Source of the DNA: Melaminivora sp034675505 | GTDB lineage: Bacteria; Pseudomonadota; Gammaproteobacteria; Burkholderiales; Burkholderiaceae_C | NCBI GenBank assembly: GCA_034675505.1 | Contig: JAUCDD010000005.1 | Location: 5,798-69,797, forward strand | Direction: 5' to 3' | Length of the DNA stretch: 64,000 bases | In this document: piece by piece, positions 25,955 through 33,176 of the stretch | How positions within the stretch are numbered: the stretch's first letter is position 1 | How the letters are laid out: every line of letters starts with the position of its first letter | The notes under the pieces: model-generated | Told to the model about the DNA's origin: nothing | The model's database searches: none | Seen by the model: only the letters and a program-made list of their open reading frames with translations | Program-made: the position numbers and the translations under genes

Positions 25955-27190
25955 TCAGAGCAGGTCGGGGTTCATCAGGTGGCAGCCGCCCTTGATGGCC
26001 AGGATTTCGTTGCAGCCGTCCTCGATCAGCGAGGCGCGGGCGTCGCGCAGGATTTTTTCCACCGGGTAGTCGCGCGTCAGGCCGTTGCCGCCGTGCATCT
26101 GCACCGCCTCGTTGGCCACTTCAAACGCGGTTTGCGTCGCGGTCACCTTGGCCGCCATGGCCGCCTGCAGGGCCATGGCCGGTGCCTGGAAGTTGTAGTG
26201 CAGCACCCGGCGCGAGAGTGCGCACGAGGCCTCCACCTTGCGGAACATGTGGAACAGCCGGTGCGCCACCTGCTGGTGGCGGATGATGGGAACGCCCCCG
26301 GCCTTGCGCTCATGGGCATAGCTCAGCGCCAGGTCGTAGGCCGAGCGAGCGCAGCCAGTGAACACGGTGGACATGATCCCGTTGGCCAGGGTGTGGATCA
26401 GGTAGGTCGCCTGCTGGTACTGCTCGGGGCCGGCCAGCAGGTGGTCCTTCGATAGCCGCACGGCGTCGAAATAGATCTCGCCCTGGTTGAGCGCCCGCTG
26501 GCCCAGCTTGTCCAGCGGCTTGCCGCGCGTGATGCAGGGGGTGTCCATGGGCACGATGACGACGGCGCCGCGCTGCGGGTCCGGCCCGCTGCCACTGTCG
26601 CAGGCGGCGTAGAGGATGCCGACCTGGCCGATGGTGCCGTTGGACACCCAAGCCGACTTCTGGCCGGTGATGACCAGCTCGTCCCCTTCGATCTTGACGA
26701 CGCAGTTGGGCCGCCCGTACGTGCCCTGGGGGTGGAAGATCACGCGCGCCGGGTCCAGCGTGTCGCTGCCGTGGTCCGGTTCGGTGATCATCCAGCAGCC
26801 CAGCTTGTCGTCGGGCGCCAGGGCGCGGCAAAAGCTGTTGCCCAGCAGGGCGCTGAGCATGGCGGGCAGCAGGCCGGCGCCGATGGAGATCGCCAGTCCC
26901 GCGTCGCCCCAGCCCAGCTCTTCAAACAGGATCGCCATGGTGCGGGCGCGCTCGGCAGGCTCCAGCGCCAGCAGCTCGTCCACACCAAAGCCCAGCGCCG
27001 CGAACTGGCGGTACACATCCCACAGCGGTGAATCGGGCGCTATCACCTCCTCGGGCGCCATGCGGTCGAGCTTGCGGCCCACGGGCCGCAGCACCTCGCT
27101 GGCAAAGCGGCGCACCGTCGCCTGGATGGCGGCGGTGCTGTCGGAAAAATCGGGCTCCGCCCCCAGGGGGGTGAGAGGTACGTAGGCCAT
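25955..27190 (-). CDS. Acyl-CoA dehydrogenase family flavoprotein
   Basis: A 411-residue FAD enzyme oxidising an acyl-CoA to the 2,3-enoyl-CoA. Recognisable segments are the helical N-domain (TAAIQATVRRFASEVLRPVG), CWMITEPDHGSDTLDPA (FAD/substrate loop), ITGQKSAWVSNGTIGQVGIL, and the C-terminal AVQMHGGNGLTRDYPVEKIL followed by RDARASLIEDGCNEI. The ATG at 27190 is chosen because GGAG lies 8 nt upstream; an ATG at 27196 would be too close. First gene of the five-gene operon, divergent from the LuxR/MalT-type regulator across a 203-bp spacer, which suggests the regulator controls it. Confidence 0.92.
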   Translation of the reverse strand: MAYVPLTPLGAEPDFSDSTAAIQATVRRFASEVLRPVGRKLDRMAPEEVIAPDSPLWDVYRQFAALGFGVDELLALEPAERARTMAILFEELGWGDAGLAISIGAGLLPAMLSALLGNSFCRALAPDDKLGCWMITEPDHGSDTLDPARVIFHPQGTYGRPNCVVKIEGDELVITGQKSAWVSNGTIGQVGILYAACDSGSGPDPQRGAVVIVPMDTPCITRGKPLDKLGQRALNQGEIYFDAVRLSKDHLLAGPEQYQQATYLIHTLANGIMSTVFTGCARSAYDLALSYAHERKAGGVPIIRHQQVAHRLFHMFRKVEASCALSRRVLHYNFQAPAMALQAAMAAKVTATQTAFEVANEAVQMHGGNGLTRDYPVEKILRDARASLIEDGCNEILAIKGGCHLMNPDLL

Positions 27191-27393
27191 GTGCATGTCT
27201 CCTGTCGTTGTGTCGCAATGGGGTTCAGGCACTGTAGAAATCGCCGCTGCTGCGGGCCATCACCCATCCGGTGGGGCGTTGTCGCCGCGCCGGGGGAGCT
27301 GCAGGCGCCCCATGGGGGATGGGCCGGGGGAGGCCGCGGGGGATGGGACTTGTCCCCTGTCGGCTCCGCATGGGCCGCCACTAGACTGCGCCG

Positions 27394-30099
27394 ATGTCCA
27401 GCAACCAGGCCGCGTTGTTCCTCCGCACCAAGATCCGGGTGATGCGTCCCGCGCACGGCAGCATCGCCCGGCCTCGCCTGGATGCCCTGCGCGACGCCGC
27501 GCTGGGGATGCGCCTGGTGACGCTCACCGCGCCGGGCGGCTTTGGCAAAAGCACGCTGGCGGCCCTGTGGGTGGCCCACTGGCAGGCCCAGGGCCATCAC
27601 TGCACCTGGCTGACACTTTCGTCCGACGAGGACGAGCCGGCCCGCTTCCTGTTCAGCCTGGTGCAGGCCCTGCAGCGCCTGGGCCAAGGCGTGGGTGATG
27701 CCGCACAAAGCCTGTTGCAGGCGCGCGCGCTGGCAGCGCCCCGGACCGTGGTTTCGCTGCTGCTCAATGATCTGGAGGCGCTGGATGCAGAAGCCGTCCT
27801 GGTGCTGGACGACGCCCAGTGGCTCACCCATCCTGAGATCCTGGACGCGCTGGCGTTCTTCATCACCCACGCGCCGCCGCATCTGCATGTGCTGATCACC
27901 TCGCGCGTGCTGCCGCCCCTGGCCCTGGCCCGGCTGCGTGCGCACGGGCAGTGGCTGGACATCGATGTCGCCTCGCTGCGCTTTGACGAGGAGGAAACGC
28001 AGCGCTTTCTGGGCAGCTCGTGCCCGGCCTCCCTCACCCCGGAGCAGATGAGCCGCCTGCACACCGGCACCGAGGGCTGGCCTGCCGCGCTGCGCCTGGC
28101 GGCCCTGGGGCACAGCCTGAACGGCGGCTTCGATGCCGACGTGGGCGGTGGCTCCGCCGTCTTTGCCACCCTGCTGGAAGAACTTCTGGAGAGCCTGCCC
28201 GCGCCCACGGTGCATTTCATGGCGCAGACCGCCGTTCTGGAGCGCCTGCACCCCGACCTGTGCAACACCATGCGCGGCGAGGCGGACAGCGAGGCTCACA
28301 TCGACGTCTTGCTGCGCTGCCACATCCTGATGGCGCCCATGGATGGCGAGGCGCCCTGGCTGCGCTACCACCAGCTGCTGCGCGACCACCTGCTGGCACG
28401 CGTGGCGCCCCGCCTGGGTGTGGATGCAGCCCTGATGCATGGCCGCGCCGCCCAGTGGTTCGCCCAGCGGGGCATGTGGCTGGACGCCGTGCGCCACGCC
28501 CTGCAGGCCGGCGACACGCAGCAGGCCGTCCAGTGGCTGGCGCACTGCGGCAAGAGTCTGGTCACCTCGGGCGACCTGTTGGTGCTGCTGAGCTGGCGCC
28601 GCCAGTTGCCGCCCGAGCTGCTGGACACGCAGCCGCAGGTGCAGTTGGCCGTGGCCTGGGGCCTTGCGCTGGCCATGCGGCTGAAGGAGGCGCCGCCGCT
28701 GCTGGATGGCATCGAGCAATCAGCACTCAAGACGCTGGGCCCGCATGAGCGCCGGGACACCCTGGGCGAATGCCTGGCCATACGCGCCGTCAACATGGCC
28801 CTGCAGGACGATTCGCTGCAGGCCGGGGCGCTGGCGCGGCGCTGGCAGGAGGAATTCGCCGACACCGGCGACACCTTCACGCGCAATGCCGTCTCCAACG
28901 TGCTGCGCTTCGTCCACTGGAAGGGTGGCGATCTGGTGCAGGTCTATGAGCAGCCCTGGCTGAGCGCCCCTGCCGGACAGGAAGCGCACAACGCCTTTTC
29001 CACCGTCTATCGCCACACCCTGCTGGGCGGCATAGAGCTGCAAAAGGCCCGCCTGGGCCTGGCCGAGCGCCACGCCCGCGAGGCGCTGCGCTGCGCCCGG
29101 GAGTTCGGCGGCGCGCACAGCGTCTCCAGCGCCCTGGCGGCCCCGCTGATGGCCACGGTGCAGTACCAGCAAGGCCACGGCGCGCAGGCGGCGCAGCTGC
29201 TGGAGCCGCTGCTGCCACTGATCGATGCCACCGCCATGCTGGAGAGCGTGCTCCAGGCCTACCAGGTGCTGGTCGGCCAGGCCCGGCATTGCGGCAGCCC
29301 GTCACTGGCCTTCGAGTATCTGGAGCGGGCCGAGGCCATCGGCTACAACCGCGGCTGGGATCGGCTGGTCGGCGCCATGCTGCTAGAACGCCAGCGCCTG
29401 TTGCTTGATGAAAGCCGGCTGGACGAAGCCAGCGCCGTCACCATCCGGCTGCAGCGGCTGGCAGCCTCGGCCCGCACGGACCCGCCGAGCGCACGCTCCG
29501 ACCTGGTGTTCATGCGCGATCTTGCCCAGGCGCGCCTGGCCCTGGCAGATCAGCGCATCGCCCAGGCCCGTGCCGCCCTGGCTGTTTTGTTGCGGGGCTC
29601 ACAGAGCGCCGCACAGCAGCTGCGCGCCCTGCAGATCGGCCTGAACCTGGCCGTCGCCCACATGGCTGCAGGGGACGCGCAGGCGTGTTTTGCCCAGCTG
29701 CGCACCAGCCTGGGCGAGGCCCGCAGCAGCGGCGCCTCGGGCAGCGTGTTCGACGAGGGAGAGGAAGTGCGGGCGCTGCTCAAGCGCTTCCTGGTGGCGC
29801 CCGAGTGCGACCCGGAACTGGCAGGCTATGTGGACGGCCTGCTCGGCAGTGGCCTGCAGCCCCAGCCTGCCGAAGCGGCCCAGCTGCTGACCGAGCGCGA
29901 GACGCGCGTGCTGGCGCTGGTGGCCAGGGGCCAGTCGAACAAGGAAGTCGCCCGCAGCCTGGGCATCTCGGCCGAAACCGTGAAGACCCATCTGCGCAGC
30001 ATCTTCGAAAAGCTCGGCGTGCAGCAGCGCGCCCAGGCCGTGGTCATGGCTCGTGTGCAGGGCCTGCTGCCAGCGGACGCGGTCGAGGCATCAGGCTGA
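27394..30099 (+). CDS. Large ATP-binding LuxR (LAL/MalT-type) transcriptional regulator
   Basis: A 901-residue STAND-type regulator. The N-terminal NTPase has Walker A APGGFGKST (residues 46-54) and a Walker B-like VLVLDDAQWL. RFDEEETQRFLGSSCPASLT and TGTEGWPAALRLAALG belong to the MalT-like arm. The long middle part (about residues 330-820) is made of helical, TPR-like repeats that would sense an inducer. The C-terminal HTH (about 830-890) reads LLTERETRVLALVARGQSNK, EVARSLGISAETVKTHLRSI, FEKLGVQQRAQAV. MalT-type proteins oligomerise with ATP and inducer to activate promoters. It is divergent from the acyl-CoA operon and is probably its activator; the inducer is unknown. Confidence 0.92.
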   Translation: MSSNQAALFLRTKIRVMRPAHGSIARPRLDALRDAALGMRLVTLTAPGGFGKSTLAALWVAHWQAQGHHCTWLTLSSDEDEPARFLFSLVQALQRLGQGVGDAAQSLLQARALAAPRTVVSLLLNDLEALDAEAVLVLDDAQWLTHPEILDALAFFITHAPPHLHVLITSRVLPPLALARLRAHGQWLDIDVASLRFDEEETQRFLGSSCPASLTPEQMSRLHTGTEGWPAALRLAALGHSLNGGFDADVGGGSAVFATLLEELLESLPAPTVHFMAQTAVLERLHPDLCNTMRGEADSEAHIDVLLRCHILMAPMDGEAPWLRYHQLLRDHLLARVAPRLGVDAALMHGRAAQWFAQRGMWLDAVRHALQAGDTQQAVQWLAHCGKSLVTSGDLLVLLSWRRQLPPELLDTQPQVQLAVAWGLALAMRLKEAPPLLDGIEQSALKTLGPHERRDTLGECLAIRAVNMALQDDSLQAGALARRWQEEFADTGDTFTRNAVSNVLRFVHWKGGDLVQVYEQPWLSAPAGQEAHNAFSTVYRHTLLGGIELQKARLGLAERHAREALRCAREFGGAHSVSSALAAPLMATVQYQQGHGAQAAQLLEPLLPLIDATAMLESVLQAYQVLVGQARHCGSPSLAFEYLERAEAIGYNRGWDRLVGAMLLERQRLLLDESRLDEASAVTIRLQRLAASARTDPPSARSDLVFMRDLAQARLALADQRIAQARAALAVLLRGSQSAAQQLRALQIGLNLAVAHMAAGDAQACFAQLRTSLGEARSSGASGSVFDEGEEVRALLKRFLVAPECDPELAGYVDGLLGSGLQPQPAEAAQLLTERETRVLALVARGQSNKEVARSLGISAETVKTHLRSIFEKLGVQQRAQAVVMARVQGLLPADAVEASG

Positions 30100-30228
30100 A
30101 CTGCTGAATGGCTCCAGCGGCCTGGCCGGGCTGGGCCGTGCACGGCATGGTCGTCCTGCCCGGTCACCTCCTCCCCAAGTCTCTGCCTCGTTGGTCTGCG
30201 CCATGGCGGCAGGCCTGAGCGCGGGCCG

Positions 30229-30411
30229 CGCCCCACCTCCGCCGCATGCCAATGCTCTTGCCCAGCGTGAGGTGCGGGTGTAACTCAGCCAGCGATTGGT
30301 TGCCGGCGTGCTCCAGCACCGTGAGCGAGTGGCCTTTCTGCGCCAGATTCAGCGCAATGCGGTAGCCCATCAGGCCGACGCCGATGAGGCCGATTGGGGG
30401 GTGATTCAGCG
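30229..30411 (-). pseudogene. Chimeric remnant: HIBADH N-terminus joined to an lpd 3' end
   Basis: Read on the minus strand, 30411-30285 encodes NHPPIGLIGVGLMGYRIALN, LAQKGHSLTVLEHAGNQSL, a clear relative of the first 40 residues of the intact gene at 21769, but without an ATG. At 30283-30229 it changes to HPHLTLGKSIGM and then frameshifted sequence, matching HPHPTLGESIGMAAEVAHG of lpdA at the DNA level (about 80% over 55 bp by eye). So two unrelated gene ends are fused in a non-functional piece. The upstream part, 30100-30228, shows nothing I recognise. Confidence 0.8.
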
Positions 30412-30690
30412 TGGGGTTGGTCTCCTTTTCTTTGCAGACTGGAGGGGGCTCGCGCGCGAGGGAAGCCTGTCGCTGCATGCAACCCCGCGACGAATCTTGG
30501 GCGACGCCGTTGCATCGCAACGGCGTACTGCTATCAATGCGGTAGCGATGCGGCCATCGCCGCGATGGCTGCAAGCCTTTGCCAGCACGATCACACGGTG
30601 CGCCAGCAAGCCGGCGGCAAAGCTCTTACAGTAGCGCCGCCGGTCCAGGGAGCTGGCCCGAACACCCACCGCATCTTTTGAAAGGCATCC
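30412..30690. other. Gene-free spacer with a 10-bp perfect inverted repeat
   Basis: No credible gene. A perfect hairpin, ACGCCGTTGC / GCAACGGCGT around ATC, lies at 30504-30526, followed by 'ctgctatcaatgcggtagcg', which resembles an end of the family 1 element. The promoter of the downstream small gene must lie here; GAAAGG at 30681-30686 is a plausible ribosome-binding site for it. Confidence 0.55.
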
Positions 30691-30942
30691 ATGCTGTCCA
30701 TCCTTGGCACCGTCATCGTCGGCTTCGTTGTGGGCTTGATCGCACGCGCGCTGAAACCCGGCGACGACAAAATGGGCTTGATCATGACCACGGTGCTGGG
30801 CATTGCAGGCTCGCTGCTGGCCGGCTACGCAGGCGCCGCCATGGGTTGGTACCGCCCCGGCGCGCCAGCGGGTTGGATCGCCTCCGTCGTGGGCGCCATC
30901 GTGCTTTTGTTGATTTACGGGCTCATCAAGAAGAAGGCTTGA
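30691..30942 (+). CDS. GlsB/YeaQ/YmgE-family small membrane protein
   Basis: An 83-residue protein with three hydrophobic helices (LSILGTVIVGFVVGLIARAL, LIMTTVLGIAGSLLAGYAGA, WIASVVGAIVLLLIYGLIKK) and the family motif G-x-x-A-R-x-L-x-P-G-D (GLIARALKPGDDKMG). These transglycosylase-associated-type proteins are stress-induced inner-membrane proteins of unclear mechanism. GAAAGG lies 4 nt before the ATG. Stands alone downstream of the decayed spacer. Confidence 0.93.
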   Translation: MLSILGTVIVGFVVGLIARALKPGDDKMGLIMTTVLGIAGSLLAGYAGAAMGWYRPGAPAGWIASVVGAIVLLLIYGLIKKKA

Positions 30943-31127
30943 GCGCAAGGGCGACCCAGCCGTCATGCAGCGCGGGCCGGCAGCCATCACGGCGCCAGCA
31001 CACCCGCGCGCAGCCGACTGGCAATGCCTTGGGCGCAGGCGTCATAGCCGTCCACGGGCCCGGCTTCGCGCACTCGCGCACAAGGCCGCCCGATACTGTG
31101 GCCTGCCTCTCGCGCCACCGTCTACAG

Positions 31128-31167
31128 ATATAAAGAAGCCGCGCAGCCCTTGCGGAGCTTGCGCGGC
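31128..31167 (-). terminator. Terminator of the aceE-aceF-lpdA operon
   Basis: Read on the minus strand, GCCGCGCA / TGCGCGGC form an 8-bp stem with a 14-nt loop, followed by TTCTTTATATCT. It lies 39 bp downstream of the lpdA stop. The remaining spacer 30943-31127 holds nothing recognisable. Confidence 0.75.
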
Positions 31168-31205
31168 CAGCTAGCGTTTCAATAGCGCAGCGCCTGCAGG
31201 CAGGC

Positions 31206-33119
31206 TCACTTCTTCTGCGGCGGCAAGTCCGTGCACGAGCCGTGCGCCACCTCCGCCGCCATGCCGATACTCTCGCCGAGCGTCGGGTGCGGGTGGATGG
31301 TCTTGCCGATATCCACGCTGTCCGCGCCCATCTCGATGGCCAGGGCGATCTCGCCGATCATGTCGCCGGCGTGCGTGCCGACGATGCCGCCGCCCAGGAT
31401 GCGGCCGTGGCCGTGCGCCTCGGGCGAGTCATCGAACAGCAGTTTGGTGAAGCCCTCGTCGCGGCCATTGGCGATGGCCCGGCCGGACGCCGCCCAGGGG
31501 AACAGGCCCTTCTTGACCTTGATGCCCTGTGCCTTGGCCTGATCCTCGGTGAGGCCGACCCACGCGACTTCCGGGTCGGTGTAGGCGACGCTGGGGATGA
31601 CGCGCGCGTCGAACGCGGCCTTGGCCAGCTTCTCGTCGCCCTTCAATTCGCCAGCGATGACCTCGGCCGCCACGTGCGCCTCGTGCACCGCCTTGTGCGC
31701 CAGCATGGGCTGGCCGACGATGTCGCCGATGGCGAAGATGTGCGGCGCGCTGGTGCGCATCTGCACGTCCACGTCGATGAAGCCGCGCTCGGTCACCGCT
31801 ACACCGGCCGCCTCAGCGCCGATCTTTCTGCCGTTGGGTGTGCGGCCCACGGCCTGCAGCACCAGGTCGTAGGTTTGCGGTTCAGGGGCTTGGCCGCCCT
31901 CCTGGGCCGGGGCGAAGCTGACCTTGATGCCCTCGGCCGTGGCCTCGGCGCCCACCGTCTTGGTGTTCAGCATGATGTTGTCGAAGCGCGGCGCGTTCAT
32001 CTTCTGCCAGACCTTGACCAGGTCGCGGTCGGCGCCCTGCATCAGGCCGTCCATCATCTCCACCACATCCAGCCGCGCGCCCAGCGTGGAGTACACCGTG
32101 CCCATCTCCAGGCCGATGATGCCGCCGCCCAGGATCAGCATGCGCTTGGGGACTTCCTTGAGCGCCAGCGCGCCGGTCGAATCCACCACGCGCGGGTCCT
32201 CGGGCATGAAGGGCAGGCGCACCGCCTGGCTGCCGGCGGCGATGACGGCGCGCTGGAACTGCACCACCTGCTTGCTGCCGGTCTTGTCCTGCCCACTGCC
32301 GGTGGTCTCCTCGACCTGCAGGTGGTGGCCGCCGACGAAGCTGCCAGTGCCGCGCAGCACCGTGACCTTGCGCATCCTGGCCATCTGCGCCAGGCCCCCG
32401 GTCAGCTTGCCGACGACCTTGTCCTTGTGGCCGCGCAGGCCGTCGATGCTGACCTGCGGCGCGCCGAAGTCGATGCCGGCGGCTTTCAGGTGGCCCACCT
32501 CGTCCATCACGGCCGCGACGTGCAGCAGCGCCTTGGACGGGATGCAGCCCACGTTCAGGCACACGCCGCCCAGGGTGGCGTAGCGCTCGACCAGCACGAC
32601 TTTCAGGCCCAGGTCGGCAGCGCGGAACGCGGCGGAATAGCCGCCGGGGCCACCGCCCAGGACCAGGACTTCGCAGTCCACGTCAACCGCGCCGCCGTAC
32701 TCGCTCCCTCCCTTGCTTGCGGGAGCGGGCTGGGGTGAGGGCGAAGGCTGCCGGGCGCTGCCGACCCCGCCCTCGCCCCTGCCCTCTCCCGCCCCGGCGG
32801 GAGAGGAAGATGGAGCGGGAACGGTGCCCTCGCTCCCTCTCCCGCTTGCGGGAGAGGGCTGGGGTGAGGGTGCAGCCCCCTCAGCCACCTCCAGCGCCAG
32901 CAGCACGCTGCCCTTCTTCACCTTGTCCCCCAGCTTGACCTTCAGTTCCTTGACCACTCCCGCGTGGCTGGACGGAATTTCCATCGAGGCCTTGTCGCTC
33001 TCCACCGTGACCAGGCTTTGCTCGGCCTCGATGGTGTCGCCCGGCTGCACCAGCACTTCGATCACCGCCACTTCATCGATGTCGCCGATGTCGGGCACCT
33101 GGATGTCTATGGTTGCCAT
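31206..33119 (-). CDS. lpdA: Dihydrolipoyl dehydrogenase (E3) with N-terminal lipoyl domain
   Basis: The 637-residue E3 component reoxidises dihydrolipoamide with FAD and NAD+. Residues 1-80 are a lipoyl domain (MATIDIQVPDIGDIDEVAVI; lipoylated lysine in VESDKASMEIPSS). A repeat-derived linker (about residues 85-140) follows, then the flavoprotein core: VLVLGGGPGGYSAAFRAADL, redox CLNVGC in YATLGGVCLNVGCIPSKALL, NAD-binding ILGGGIIGLEMGTVYSTLGA, and the catalytic HPHPTLGES near the end. E3 enzymes with their own lipoyl domain are common in betaproteobacteria. The MATIDIQ start at 33119 matches the family. Third gene of the pyruvate dehydrogenase operon. Confidence 0.96.
   Translation of the reverse strand: MATIDIQVPDIGDIDEVAVIEVLVQPGDTIEAEQSLVTVESDKASMEIPSSHAGVVKELKVKLGDKVKKGSVLLALEVAEGAAPSPQPSPASGRGSEGTVPAPSSSPAGAGEGRGEGGVGSARQPSPSPQPAPASKGGSEYGGAVDVDCEVLVLGGGPGGYSAAFRAADLGLKVVLVERYATLGGVCLNVGCIPSKALLHVAAVMDEVGHLKAAGIDFGAPQVSIDGLRGHKDKVVGKLTGGLAQMARMRKVTVLRGTGSFVGGHHLQVEETTGSGQDKTGSKQVVQFQRAVIAAGSQAVRLPFMPEDPRVVDSTGALALKEVPKRMLILGGGIIGLEMGTVYSTLGARLDVVEMMDGLMQGADRDLVKVWQKMNAPRFDNIMLNTKTVGAEATAEGIKVSFAPAQEGGQAPEPQTYDLVLQAVGRTPNGRKIGAEAAGVAVTERGFIDVDVQMRTSAPHIFAIGDIVGQPMLAHKAVHEAHVAAEVIAGELKGDEKLAKAAFDARVIPSVAYTDPEVAWVGLTEDQAKAQGIKVKKGLFPWAASGRAIANGRDEGFTKLLFDDSPEAHGHGRILGGGIVGTHAGDMIGEIALAIEMGADSVDIGKTIHPHPTLGESIGMAAEVAHGSCTDLPPQKK
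32703..32870. repeat. REP-like palindromic elements inside the lpdA linker
   Basis: Two direct copies (32703-32742 and 32827-32870) of a 'ctccc..cccgcttgcgggag..gggctggggtgaggg' unit flank an inverted copy (about 32765-32807). Such units are usually intergenic; here they are translated as Pro/Ser/Gly-rich linker (SPQPSPASGRGSEG) and keep the frame open. Confidence 0.9.
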
Positions 33120-33176
33120 CTTTTTCCAATCAGTTGAGGACAGGGCAAAGCGCTGCTTTGGCCTGCCGCGCAAGGT

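Noticed and set aside
30164..30574. Minus-strand frame of 136 codons as an intact dehydrogenase
   Set aside because: It contains only the first 40 or so residues of the family, lacks a proper start, and runs into lpd-like and then meaningless sequence.
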